This document shows positions 41,282-54,260 of a DNA stretch of 64,000 nt, one piece after another. Both the position numbers and the translations under genes were made by a program. The stretch spans positions 28,489,501 to 28,553,500 of the forward strand of contig CP114481.1 of NCBI GenBank assembly GCA_027186245.1. Direction: 5' to 3'. The notes below the pieces were generated by a model. The model had not been told where the DNA came from and ran no database searches. It was given only the letters and a program-made list of their open reading frames with translations. The first letter of the stretch is position 1, and each line of letters begins with the position of its first letter. This DNA is from Coriaria nepalensis (taxonomy: Eukaryota > Streptophyta > Magnoliopsida > Cucurbitales > Coriariaceae).

Positions 41282-44120
41282 AATAAGTTTTTGAGTTGAA
41301 ATCACTTATTGAAATGATTTTAAGGTTAAACAAATGCACACTTTTTCGTACATTGATCATTTGCATGATATGCACAAAACTTGTGTTTTAAGTGCGAAAA
41401 TAGAATTCGTTCGAATTGCATTGAAATAAGTTATTGACTTAATATGACTCATTCAAATGATTTTAAGGTTAAACTAATGCACACTTTCCTTGCAATGATC
41501 ATTTGAAAGTTATGCACGAAACTTCTTTTTGAAGTGTAAATATAGAATTCGTTCAAATTGCTTTGAAATAAGAAATTGCCTCGAAATCAGTTATTGAAAT
41601 GATTTTCAGGTTAAACGAATGCACACTTTTCTTGCATTGATCATTTGCAAGTTATGTAAAAAACTTGTGTTTGAAGTGCGAAAATAGAATTCATTCGAAT
41701 TGCTTCGAAATATGTTATTGACTTCAAATGACTAATTAAAATGATTTTAAGGTAAACTAATGCACACATTCCTTGAATTGATCATTTGCACGTTATGCAG
41801 AAAACTTGTCCTTGTAGGGCAAAAATAGAAGTCATTCGAATTGCTTTGAAATAAGTTTTTGAGTTGAAATCACTCATTGAAATGATTTTAAGGTTAAACA
41901 AATGCACACTTTTTCGTACATTGATCATTTGCATGATATGCACAAAACTTGTGTTTTAAGTGCGAAAATAGAATTCGTTTGAATTGCATTGAAATAAGTT
42001 ATTGACTTAATATGACCCATTCAAATGATTTTAAGGTTAAACTAATGCACACTTTCCTTGCAATGATCATTTGAAAGTTATGCACGAAACTTCTTTGTGA
42101 AGTGTCAATATAGAATTCGTTCAAATTGCTTTGAAATAAGAAATTGCCTCGAAATCACTCATTGAAATGATTTTCAGGTTAAACGAATGCACACTTTTCT
42201 TGCATTGATCATTTGCAAGTTATGTAAAAAACTTGTGTTTGAAGTGCGAAAATAGAATTCATTCGAATTGCTTTGAAATATGTTATTGACTTCAAATGAC
42301 TAATTAAAATGATTTTAAGGTAAACTAATGCACACATTCCTTGAATTGATCATTTGCACGTTATGCAGAAAACTTGTGCTTGTAGGGCAAAAATAGAAGT
42401 CATTCGAATTGCTTTGAAATAAGTTTTTGAGTTGAAATCACTCATTGAAATGATTTTAAGGTTAAACAAATGCACACTTTTTCGTACATTGATCATTTGC
42501 ATGATATGCACAAAACTTGTGTTTGATGTGCGAAAATAGAATTCGTTTGAATTGCATTGAAATAAGTTATTGACTTAATATGACTCATTCAAATGATTTT
42601 AAGGTTAAACAAATGCACACTTTCCTTGCAATGATCATTTGAAAGTTATGCACGAAACTTCTTTGTGAAGTGTCAATATAGAATTCGTTCAAATTGCTTT
42701 GAAATAAGAAATTGCCTCGAAATCACTCATTGAAATGATTTTCAGGTTAAACGAATGCACACTTTTCTTGCATTGATCATTTGCAAGTTATGTAAAAAAC
42801 TTGTGTTTGAAGTGCGAAAATAGAATTCATTAGAATTGCTTTGAAATATGTTATTGACTTCAAATGACTAATTCAAATGATTTTAAGGTAAACTAATGCA
42901 CACTTTCCTTGAATTGATCATTTGCACGTTATGCACGAAACTTGTGCTTGTAGTGCAAAAATAGAATTCATTCGAATTGCTTTGAAATAAGTTTTTGAGT
43001 TGAAATCACTCATTGAAATGATTTTAAGGTTAAACAAATGCACACTTTTTCGTACATTGATCATTTGCACGATATGCACAAAACTTGTGTCTTAAGTGCG
43101 AAAATAGAATTCGTTTGAATTGCATTGAAATAAGTTATTGACTTAATATGACTCATTCAAATGATTTTAAGGTTAAACTAATGCACACTTTCCTTGCAAT
43201 GATCATTTGAAAGTTATGCACGAAACTTCTTTTTGAAGTGTAAATATAGAATTCGTTCAAATCGCTTTGAAAAAAGAAATTGCCTCGAAATCACTCATTG
43301 AAATGATTTTCAGGTTAAACGAATGCACACTTTTCTTGCATTGATCATTTGCAAGTTCTGTAAAAAACTTGTGTTTGAAGTGCGAAAATAGAATTCATTC
43401 GAATTGCTTTGAAATATGTTATTGACTTGAAATGACTAATTCAAATGATTTTAAGGTAAACTAATGCACACTTTCCTTGAATTGATCATTTGCACGTTAT
43501 GCACAAAACTTGTGGTTGTAGTGCAAAAATAGAATTGATTCGAATTGCTTTGAAATAAGTTTTTGAGTTGAAATCACTCATTGAAATGATTTTAAGGTTA
43601 AACAAATGCACACTTTTTCGTACATTGATCATTTGCATGATATGCACAAAACTTGTGTTTTAAGTGCGAAAATAGAATTCGTTCGAATTGCATTAAAATA
43701 AGTTATTGACTTAATATTACTCATTCAAATGATTTTAAGGTTAAACTAATGCACACTTTCCTTGCAATGATCATTTGAAAGTTATGCACGAAACTTCTTT
43801 TTGAAGTGTAAATGTAGAATTCGTTCGAATTGCTTTGAAATAAGAAATTGCCTCGAAATCACTCATTGAAATGATTTTCAGGTTAAGCGAATGCACACTT
43901 TTCTTGCATTGATCATTTGCAAGTTATGTAAAAAACTTGTGTTGAAGTGCGAAAATAGAATTCATTCGAATTAATTCGAAATATGTTATTGACTTGAAAT
44001 GACTAATTCAAATGATTTTAAGGTAAACTAATGCACACTTTCCTTGAATTGATCATTTGCACGTTATGCACAAAACTTGTGGTTGTAGTGCAAAAATAGA
44101 ATTGATTCGAATTGCTTTGA
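41282..44120 (+). repeat. 2839-bp super-repeat, copy 2 (5 HOR units)
   Basis: Units start at 41282, 41850, 42418, 42986 and 43554. This copy shares two private D changes with copy 3 that copy 1 lacks, so copies 2 and 3 separated after copy 1 did. I found no difference between copies 2 and 3 in the landmarks compared, but did not align every base. Confidence 0.93.
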
Positions 44121-46392
44121 AATAAGTTTTTGAGTTGAAATCACTTATTGAAATGATTTTAAGGTTAAACAAATGCACACTTTTTCGTACATTGATCATT
44201 TGCATGATATGCACAAAACTTGTGTTTTAAGTGCGAAAATAGAATTCGTTCGAATTGCATTGAAATAAGTTATTGACTTAATATGACTCATTCAAATGAT
44301 TTTAAGGTTAAACTAATGCACACTTTCCTTGCAATGATCATTTGAAAGTTATGCACGAAACTTCTTTTTGAAGTGTAAATATAGAATTCGTTCAAATTGC
44401 TTTGAAATAAGAAATTGCCTCGAAATCAGTTATTGAAATGATTTTCAGGTTAAACGAATGCACACTTTTCTTGCATTGATCATTTGCAAGTTATGTAAAA
44501 AACTTGTGTTTGAAGTGCGAAAATAGAATTCATTCGAATTGCTTCGAAATATGTTATTGACTTCAAATGACTAATTAAAATGATTTTAAGGTAAACTAAT
44601 GCACACATTCCTTGAATTGATCATTTGCACGTTATGCAGAAAACTTGTCCTTGTAGGGCAAAAATAGAAGTCATTCGAATTGCTTTGAAATAAGTTTTTG
44701 AGTTGAAATCACTCATTGAAATGATTTTAAGGTTAAACAAATGCACACTTTTTCGTACATTGATCATTTGCATGATATGCACAAAACTTGTGTTTTAAGT
44801 GCGAAAATAGAATTCGTTTGAATTGCATTGAAATAAGTTATTGACTTAATATGACCCATTCAAATGATTTTAAGGTTAAACTAATGCACACTTTCCTTGC
44901 AATGATCATTTGAAAGTTATGCACGAAACTTCTTTGTGAAGTGTCAATATAGAATTCGTTCAAATTGCTTTGAAATAAGAAATTGCCTCGAAATCACTCA
45001 TTGAAATGATTTTCAGGTTAAACGAATGCACACTTTTCTTGCATTGATCATTTGCAAGTTATGTAAAAAACTTGTGTTTGAAGTGCGAAAATAGAATTCA
45101 TTCGAATTGCTTTGAAATATGTTATTGACTTCAAATGACTAATTAAAATGATTTTAAGGTAAACTAATGCACACATTCCTTGAATTGATCATTTGCACGT
45201 TATGCAGAAAACTTGTGCTTGTAGGGCAAAAATAGAAGTCATTCGAATTGCTTTGAAATAAGTTTTTGAGTTGAAATCACTCATTGAAATGATTTTAAGG
45301 TTAAACAAATGCACACTTTTTCGTACATTGATCATTTGCATGATATGCACAAAACTTGTGTTTGATGTGCGAAAATAGAATTCGTTTGAATTGCATTGAA
45401 ATAAGTTATTGACTTAATATGACTCATTCAAATGATTTTAAGGTTAAACAAATGCACACTTTCCTTGCAATGATCATTTGAAAGTTATGCACGAAACTTC
45501 TTTGTGAAGTGTCAATATAGAATTCGTTCAAATTGCTTTGAAATAAGAAATTGCCTCGAAATCACTCATTGAAATGATTTTCAGGTTAAACGAATGCACA
45601 CTTTTCTTGCATTGATCATTTGCAAGTTATGTAAAAAACTTGTGTTTGAAGTGCGAAAATAGAATTCATTAGAATTGCTTTGAAATATGTTATTGACTTC
45701 AAATGACTAATTCAAATGATTTTAAGGTAAACTAATGCACACTTTCCTTGAATTGATCATTTGCACGTTATGCACGAAACTTGTGCTTGTAGTGCAAAAA
45801 TAGAATTCATTCGAATTGCTTTGAAATAAGTTTTTGAGTTGAAATCACTCATTGAAATGATTTTAAGGTTAAACAAATGCACACTTTTTCGTACATTGAT
45901 CATTTGCACGATATGCACAAAACTTGTGTCTTAAGTGCGAAAATAGAATTCGTTTGAATTGCATTGAAATAAGTTATTGACTTAATATGACTCATTCAAA
46001 TGATTTTAAGGTTAAACTAATGCACACTTTCCTTGCAATGATCATTTGAAAGTTATGCACGAAACTTCTTTTTGAAGTGTAAATATAGAATTCGTTCAAA
46101 TCGCTTTGAAAAAAGAAATTGCCTCGAAATCACTCATTGAAATGATTTTCAGGTTAAACGAATGCACACTTTTCTTGCATTGATCATTTGCAAGTTCTGT
46201 AAAAAACTTGTGTTTGAAGTGCGAAAATAGAATTCATTCGAATTGCTTTGAAATATGTTATTGACTTGAAATGACTAATTCAAATGATTTTAAGGTAAAC
46301 TAATGCACACTTTCCTTGAATTGATCATTTGCACGTTATGCACAAAACTTGTGGTTGTAGTGCAAAAATAGAATTGATTCGAATTGCTTTGA
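44121..46392 (+). repeat. 2839-bp super-repeat, partial copy 3 (4 HOR units)
   Basis: Units start at 44121, 44689, 45257 and 45825. The fifth unit (46393) is no longer the recombinant type of copies 1 and 2 but a tetramer with C starting gatattgacttg, so the duplication ended near 46393-46540. Confidence 0.9.
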
Positions 46393-46803
46393 AATAAGTT
46401 TTTGAGTTGAAATCACTCATTGAAATGATTTTAAGGTTAAACAAATGCACACTTTTTCGTACATTGATCATTTGCATGATATGCACAAAACTTGTGTTTT
46501 AAGTGCGAAAATAGAATTCGTTCGAATTGCATTGAAATAAGTTATTGACTTAATATGACTCATTCAAATGATTTTAAGGTTAAACTAATGCACACTTTCC
46601 TTGCAATGATCATTTGAAAGTTATGCACGAAACTTCTTTCTGAAGTGTAAATGTAGAATTCGTTCGAATTGCTTTGAAAAAAGATATTGACTTGAAATCA
46701 CTCATTGAAATGATTTTCAGGTTAAACGAATTCACACTTTCCTTGCATTAATCATTTGCAAGTTATGCACAAAACTTGTGTTGAAGTGCGAAAATAGAAT
46801 TCA

Positions 46804-46819
46804 TTCGAATTAATTCGAA
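46804..46819. repeat. 16-bp perfect palindrome in C monomer (last of 18)
   Basis: Same ttcgaattaattcgaa sequence, in the HOR unit starting at 46393. Downstream C monomers revert to aattgctttgaa. Confidence 0.94.
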
Positions 46820-46959
46820 ATATGTTATTGACTTGAAATGACTAATTCAAATGATTTTAAGGTAAACTAATGCACACTTTCCTTGAATTGATCATTTGCA
46901 CGTTATGCACAAAACTTGTGGTTGTAGTGCAAAAATAGAATTGATTCGAATTGCTTTGA

Positions 46960-49900
46960 AATAAGTTTTTGAGTTGAAATCACTTATTGAAATGATTTTA
47001 AGGTTAAACGAATGCACACTTTTTCGTACATTGATCATTTGCATGATATGCACAAAACTTGTGTTTTAAGTGCGAAAATAGAATTCGTTCGAATTGCATT
47101 GAAATAAGTTATTGACTTAATATGACTCATTCAAATGATTTTAAGGTTAAACTAATGCACACTTTCCTTGCAATGATCATTTGAAAGTTATGCACGAAAC
47201 TTCTTTTTGAAGTGTAAATATAGAATTCGTTCAAATTGCTTTGAAAAAAGAAATTGCCTCGAAATCACTCATTGAAATGATTTTCAGGTTAAACGAATGC
47301 ACACTTTTCTTGCATTGATCATTTGCAAGTTATGTAAAAAACTTGTGTTTGAAGTGCGAAAATAGAATTCATTCGAATTGCTTTGAAATATGTTATTGAC
47401 TTCAAATGACTAATTCAAATGATTTTAAGGTAAACTAATGCACACTTTCCTTGAATTGATCATTTGCACGTTATGCACAAAACTTGTGCTTGTAGTGCAA
47501 AAATAGAATTCATTCGAATTGCTTTGAAATAAGTTTTTGAGTTGAAATCACTCATTGAAATGATTTTAAGGTTAAACAAATGCACACTTTTTCGTACATT
47601 GATCATTTGCACGATATGCACAAAACTTGTGTGTTAAGTGCGAAAATAGAATTTGTTCGAATTGCATTCAAATAAGTTATTGACTTAATATGACTCATTC
47701 AAATGATTTTAAGGTTAAACTAATGCACACTTTCCTTGCAATGATCATTTGAAAGTTATGCACGAAACTTCTTTGTGAAGTGTCAATATAGAATTCGTTC
47801 AAATTGCTTTGAAATAAGAAATTTCCTCGAAATCACTCATTGAAATGATTTTCAGGTTAAGCGAATGCACACTTTTCTTGCATTGATCATTTGCAAGTTA
47901 TGTAAAAAACTTGTGTTTGAAGTGCGAAAATAGAATTCATTCGAATTGCTTTGAAATATGTTATTGACTTCAAATGACTAATTCAAATGATTTTAAGGTA
48001 AACTAATGCACACTTTCCTTGAATTGATCATTCGCACGTTATGCAGAAAACTTGTGCTTGTAGTGCAAAAATAGAATTCATTCGAATTGCTTTGAAATAA
48101 GTTTTTGAGTTGAAATCACTCATTGAAATGATTTTAAGGTTAAACAAATGCACACTTTTTCGTACATTGATCATTTGCATGATATGCACAAAACTTGTGT
48201 TTTAAGTGCGAAAATAGAATTCGTTCGAATTGCATTAAAATAAGTTATTGACTTAATATTACTCATTCAAATGATTTTAAGGTTAAACTAATGCACACTT
48301 TCCTTGCAATGATCATTTGAAAGTTATGCACGAAACTTCTTTTTGAAGTGTAAATGTAGAATTCGTTCGAATTGCTTTGAAATAAGAAATTGCCTCGAAA
48401 TCACTCATTGAAATGATTTTCAGGTTAAGCGAATGCACACTTTTCTTGCATTGATCATTTGCAAGTTATGTAAAAAACTTGTGTTTGAAGTGCGAAAATA
48501 GAATTCATTCGAATTGCTTTGAAATATGTTATTGACTTCAAATGACTAATTCAAATGATTTTAAGGTAAACTAATGCACACTTTCCTTGAATTGATCATT
48601 TGCACGTTATGCACAAAACTTGTGCTTGTAGTGCAAAAATAGAATTCATTCGAATTGCTTTGAAATAAGTTTTTGAGTTGAAATCACTCATTGAAATGAT
48701 TTTAAGGTTAAACAAATGCACACTTTTTCGTACATTGATCATTTGCATGATATGCACAAAACTTGTGTTTGAAGTGCGAAAATAGAATTCGTTCGAATTG
48801 CATTGAAATAAGTTATTGACTTGGAATGACTCATTCAAATGATTTTAAGGTTAAACTAACGCACACTTTCCTTGCAATGATCATTTGAAAGTTATGCACG
48901 AAACTTCTTTTTGAAGTGTAAATATAGAATTCGTTCGGATTGCTTTGAAAAAAGATATTGACTTGAAATCAATCATTGAAATTATTTTAAGGTTAAACGA
49001 ATGCACACTTTCCTTGCATTAATCATTTGCAAGTTATGCACAAAACTTGTGTTGAAGTGCGAAAATAGAATTCATTCGAATTGCTTTGAAATATGTTATT
49101 GACTTGAAATGACTAATTCAAATGATTTTAAGGTAAACTAATGCACACTTTACTTGCATTGATCATTTGCAAGTTATGCACAAAACTTGTGCTTGTAGTG
49201 CAAAAATAGAATTCATTCGAATTGCTTTGAAATAAGTTTTTGACTTGAAATCACTCATTGAAATGATTTTAAGGTTAAACAAATGCACACTTTTTCGTAC
49301 ATTGATCATTTGCATGATATGCACAAAACTTGTGTTTGAAGTGCGAAAATAGAATTCGTTCGAATTGCATTGAAATAAGTTATTGACTTAATATGACTCA
49401 TTCAAATGATTTTAAGGTTAAACTAATGCACACTTTCCTTGCAATGATCATTTGAAAGTTATGCACGAAACTTCTTTCTGAAGTGTAAATGTAGAATTCG
49501 TTCGAGTTGCTTTCAAAAAAGATATTGACTTGAAATCACTCATTGAAATGATTTTCAAGTTAAACGAATGCACACTTTCCTTGCATTAATCGTTTGCAAG
49601 TTATGCACAAAACTTGTGTTGAAGTGCGAAAATAGAATTCATTCGAATTGCTTTGAAATAAGTTTTTGACTTGAAATGACTAATTCAAATGATTTTAAGG
49701 TAAACTAATGCACACTTTACTTGCATTGATCATTTGCAAGTTATGCACAAAACTTGTGCTTGTAGTGCAAAAATAGAATTCATTCGAATTGCTTTGAAAT
49801 AAGTTTTTGACTTGAAATCACTCATTGAAATGATTTTAAGGTTAAACAAATGCACACTTTTTCGTACATTGATCATTTGCATGATATGCACAAAACTTGT

Positions 49901-50223
49901 GTTTTAAGTGCGAAAATAGAATTCGTTCGAATTGCATTGAAATAAGTTATTGACTTAATATGACTCATTCAAATGATTTTAAGGTTAAACTAATGCACAC
50001 TTTCCTTGCAATGATCATTTGAAAGTTATGCACGAAACTTCTTTCTGAAGTGTAAATGTAGAATTCATTCGAGTTGCTTTCAAAAAAGATATTGACTTGA
50101 AATCACTCATTGAAATGATTTTCAAGTTAAACGAATGCACACTTTCCTTGCATTAATCGTTTGCAAGTTATGCACAAAACTTGTGTTGAAGTGCGAAAAT
50201 AGAATTCATTCGAATTGCTTTGA
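46960..50223 (+). repeat. Domain III: last regular tetramers before the HOR breaks down
   Basis: HOR units start at 46960, 47528, 48096, 48664, 49231 and 49798. D monomers return to gcttgtagtgc. From 48664 they also change centre, with tacttgcattgatc and gcaagttatgcac in place of gaattgatc and gcacgttatg, so they resemble the monomers of domain IV. The last unit lacks D. No gene is seen. Confidence 0.85.
49798..50223 (+). repeat. Trimeric unit A-B-C lacking D
   Basis: A, B and C (143+142+141 bp) are followed directly by an A-like monomer at 50224. There is no hybrid monomer, so the exchange point fell at or near the monomer boundary. This is the last unit in recognisable HOR order, and the regular tetramer ends here. 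Confidence 0.85.
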
Positions 50224-50507
50224 AATAATATTTGACTTGAAATCACTCGTTGAAATGATTTTATGGTTAAACAAATGCACACTTTTTCGTACATTGATCA
50301 TTTGCATGATATGCACAAAACATGTGTTTTAAGTGCGAAAATAGAATTCGTTCGCATTGCATTTAAATAAGTTATTGACTTAATATGACTCATTCAAATG
50401 TTTTTAAGGTTAAACTAATGCACACATTCCTTGCAATGATCATTTGAAAGTTATGCACGAAACTTCTGTTTGAAATGTGAATATAGAATTCGTTTGAATT
50501 GCTTAGA

Positions 50508-51066
50508 AATACGATACTGACTTGAAATCACTCATTGAAATGATTTTCAGGTTAAACGAATGCACACTTTTCTTGCATTGATCATTTGCAAGTTATGTAA
50601 AAAACTTGTGTTTGAAGTGCGAGAATAGAATTCGTTCGAATTGCTTCAGAGTAAATTATTGACTTGAAATGACTCATTCAAATGATTTTAAGGTTAAACG
50701 AATGCACTCTTTCCTGGCATTGATCATTTGCAAGTTATGCACAAAACTTGTGTTTGAAGTGCGAACGTTCAAATTGCTTCGGAATAAATTATTGACTTCA
50801 AAATGACTCGTTGAAATGATTTTACGGTTAAACTAATGCACACTTTTGTTGCATTGATCTTTTGCAAGTTATGCACAAAACTTGGCTTTGAAGTGTGAAA
50901 ATAGAATTCGTTCGAATTGCTTTGAAAAAAGATATTGACTTGAAATCACTCATTGAAATGATTTTAAGGTAGACTAATGCACACTTTCCTTGCAATGATC
51001 ATTTGAAAGTTATGCACGAAACTTCTGTTTGAAATGTGAAAATAGAATTCGTTTGAATTGCTTTGA
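50508..51066 (+). repeat. 559-bp island related to the right-edge 558-bp unit
   Basis: Monomers start at 50508, 50649, 50783 and 50926. The second reads cagagtaaatt at its start, and its 3' end is gtgcgaacgttc, an 8-9 bp deletion that removes aaaatagaattcg-type sequence and shortens it to 134 bp. The same features recur at 62236-63626 and nowhere between, more than 11 kb away. Confidence 0.85.
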
Positions 51067-51775
51067 AATACGATATTGACTTGAAATCACTCATTGAAAT
51101 GATTTTCGGGTTAAACGAATGCACACTTTTCTTGCATTGATCATTTGCAAGTTATGCACAAAACTTGTGTTGAAGTACGAAAATAGAATTAATTCGAATT
51201 GCTTTGAAATATGTTATTGACTTAATATGACTCATTCAAATGATTTTAAGGTTAAACTAATGCACACTTTCCTTGCAATGATCATTTGAAAGTTATGCAC
51301 GAAACTTCTTTGTGAAGTGTAAATATAGAATTCGTTCAAATTGCTTTGAAATAAGAAACTGCCTCGAAATCACTCTTTGAAATGATTTTCAGGTTAAACG
51401 AATGCACACTTTTCTTGCATTGATCATTTGCAAGTTATGTAAAAAACTTGTGTTTGAAGTGTGAAAATAGAATTTGTTCGTATTGCTTTGAAATATGTTA
51501 TTGACTTGAAATGACTGATTCAAATTATTTTAAGGTTAAACTAATGCACACTTTCGTTGCATTGATCATTTGCAAGTTAAGCACAAAACTTGTGTTTGAA
51601 GTGCGAAAATAGAATTCGTTCGAATTGCTTTGAAATATGTTATTGACTTGAAATGACTCATTGATATGATTTTAAGGTTAAACTAATGAACACTTTTCTT
51701 GCAATGATCATTTGAAAGTTATGCACGAAATTTCTGTTTGACGTGTCAAAATAGAATTCGTTCGAATTGTTTCGA

Positions 51776-51886
51776 AATATGTTATTGACTTGAAATCACA
51801 CATTCAAGTGATTTTAAGGTTAAACTAATGCACACTTACTTGCATTGATCTTTTGCACAAAATAGAATTCGTTCGAATTGCGTTGA
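51776..51886 (+). repeat. Truncated 111-bp monomer
   Basis: About 30 bp between tttgca and aaaatagaattcg are missing, giving ttttgcacaaaatag, and the cactttact box has also lost bases (cacttact). The same truncated form is found at 53161-53271, 54971-55081, 56498-56608 and 58025-58135, so it arose once and was spread by amplification. Confidence 0.9.
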
Positions 51887-53160
51887 AAAAAGATATTGAC
51901 TTGAGATCACTCATTGAAATGATTTTAAGGTAAACTAATGCACACTTTCCTTGCATTGATCTTTTGCAAGTTATGCACAAAACTTGTGTTTGAAGTGCGA
52001 AAATAGAATTCGTTCGAATTGCTTTGAAATATGTTATTGACTTGAAATGACTCATTCAAATGATTTTAAGGTTAAACTAATGCACACTTTCCTTGCAATG
52101 ATCATTTGAAAGTTATGCACGAAACTTCTTTTTGAAGTGTGAAAATAGAATTCGTTCGTATTGCTTTGAAATATGTTATTGACTTGAAATGACTCATTGA
52201 AATGATTTTAAGGTTAAACTAATGCACACTTTCCTTGCAATGATCATTTGAAAGTTATGCACGAAACTTCTGTTTGAAGTGTGAAAATAGAATTCGTTCG
52301 AATTGCTTTGAAAAAAGATATTGACTTGAAATCAGTCATTGAAATTATTTTAAGGTTAAACGAATGCACACTTTCCTTGCATTAATCATTTGCAAGTTAT
52401 GCACAAAACTTGTGCTGAAGTGCGAAAATAGAATTCATTCGAATTGCTTTGAAATATGTTATTGACTTGAAATGACTAATTCAAATGATTTTAAGGTAAA
52501 CTAATGCACACTTTACTTGCATTGATCATTTGCAAGTTATGCACAAAACTTGTGCTTGTAGTGCAAAAATAAAATTCATTCGAATTGCTTTGAAATAAGT
52601 TTTTGACTTGAAATCACTCATTGAAATGATTTTAAGGTAAACTAATGCACACTTTCCTTGCAATGATCATTTGAAAGTTATGCACGAAACTTATGTTTGA
52701 AGTGCGAAAATAGAATTCGTTCGAATTGCTTTGAAATATGTTATTGACTTGAAATGACTCATTCAAATGATTTTAAGGTTAAACTAATGCACACTTTCCT
52801 TGCAATGATCGTTTGAAAGTTATGCACGAAACTTCTGTTTGAAGTGTGAAAATAGAATTCGTTCGTATTGCTTTGAAATATGTTATTGACTTGAAATGAT
52901 TCATTCAAATGATTTTAAGGTTAAACTAATGCACACTTTCGTTGCATTGATCATTTGCAAGTTATACACAAAACTTGTGTTTGAAGTGCGAAAATAGAAT
53001 TCGTTCGAATTGCTTTGAAATATGTTATTGACTTGAAATGACTCATTCAAATGATTTTAAGGTTAAACTAATGAACACCTTCCTTGCAATGATCATCTGA
53101 AAGTTATGCACGAAACTTCTTCTTGAAGTGTGAAAATAGAATTCGTTCGAATTGCTTCAA

Positions 53161-53271
53161 AATATGTTATTGACTTGAAATCAGACATTCAAATGATTTT
53201 AGGGTTAAACTAATGCACACATACTTGCATTGATCATTTTCACAAAATAGAATTCGTTCGAATTGCTTTGA
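53161..53271 (+). repeat. Truncated 111-bp monomer
   Basis: Same deletion as at 51776. It reads cattttcacaaaatag and has cacatacttgc in place of cacttacttgc. Confidence 0.9.
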
Positions 53272-53554
53272 AAAAAGATATTGACTTGAGATCACTCATT
53301 GAAATGATTTTAAGGTAAACTAATGCACACTTTCCTTGCATTGATCTTTTGCAAGTTATGCACAAAACTTGTGTTTGAAGTGCGAAAATAGAATTCGTTC
53401 CAATTGATTTGAAATATGTTATTGACTTGAAATGACTAGTTCAAATGATTTTAAGGTAAACTAATGCACACTTTCCTTGCATTGATCTTTTGCAAGTTAT
53501 GCACAAAACTTGTGTTTGAAGTGCGAAAATAGAATTCGTTCGAATTGCTTCGAA

Positions 53555-54219
53555 ATATGTTATTGACTTGAAATGACTCATTCAAATGATTTTAAGGTTA
53601 AACTAATGCACACTTTCGTTGCATTGATCATTTGCAAGTTATGCACAAAACTTGTGTTTGAAGTGCAAAAATAGAATTCGTTCGAATTGCTTTGAAATAT
53701 GTTATTGACTTGAAATCAGACATTCAAATGATTTTAAGGTTAAACTAATGCACACTTACTTGCATTGATCATTTGCAAGTTATGCACAAAACTTGTGTTT
53801 GAAGCGTGAAAATAGAATTCGTTCGAATTGCTTTGAAAAAAGATATTGACTTGAGATCACTCATTGAAATGATTTTAAGGTAAACTAATGCACACTTTCC
53901 TTGCAGTGATCTTTTGCAATTTATGCACAAAACTTGTGTTTGAAGTGCGAAAATAGAATTCATTCGAATTGCTTTGAAATATCTTATTGACTTGAAATGA
54001 CTCATTCAAATGATTTTAAGGTTAAACTAATGAACACTTTCCTTGCAATGATCATTTGAAAGTTATGCACGAAACTTCTGTTTGAAGTGTGAAAATAGAA
54101 TTCGTTCGAATTGCTTCGAAATATGTTATTGACTTGAAATGACACCTTCAAATGATTTTAAGGTTAAACTAATGCACACTTACTTGCATTGATCATTTGC
54201 AAGTTATGCACAAAACTTG
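53555..54219 (+). repeat. Dispersed duplicate of 60401-61065
   Basis: About 665 bp recur at a spacing of 6846 bp. Marks are gtgcaaaaatagaattcg (53664 and 60510), cacttacttgc (53753 and 60599), aagcgtgaaaat, gcagtgatctttt and gcaatttatgc. Homology ends where this copy reads gcttgtagtgc and the other gtttgaagcgcg. The limits are approximate. The 78-codon minus-strand reading frame in both copies is a consequence of the duplication. Confidence 0.88.
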
Positions 54220-54260
54220 TGCTTGTAGTGCAAAAATAGAATTCATTCGGATTGCTTTGA

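Larger units (their letters stand above)
19153..46959 (+). repeat. Domain II: tetramers with altered D and palindromic C
   Basis: HOR units 37-85, all full tetramers of 566-568 bp with no trimers. D monomers come in three forms: gtggttgtagtgc, gcttgtagggc followed by agaagtcattcg (no EcoRI-type site), and the domain I form. A set of C monomers carries a 16-bp palindrome. Multi-HOR blocks of 2270, 2839 and 3404/3972 bp are duplicated here. The domain limit is set by the first agaagtcattcg D (in the unit starting 19153) and the last gtggttgtag D (about 46917), so it is approximate. Confidence 0.88.

Noticed and set aside
48596..52055. Other short reading frames (48596-48838 minus, 50135-50332 plus, 51825-52055 minus), and one at 7563-7754 minus
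   Set aside because: Their translations are the same repeat-derived words (for example NSNEFYF, NSIFALQTQVLC). Since 142 is not a multiple of three, frames drift between monomers and open stretches arise by chance.
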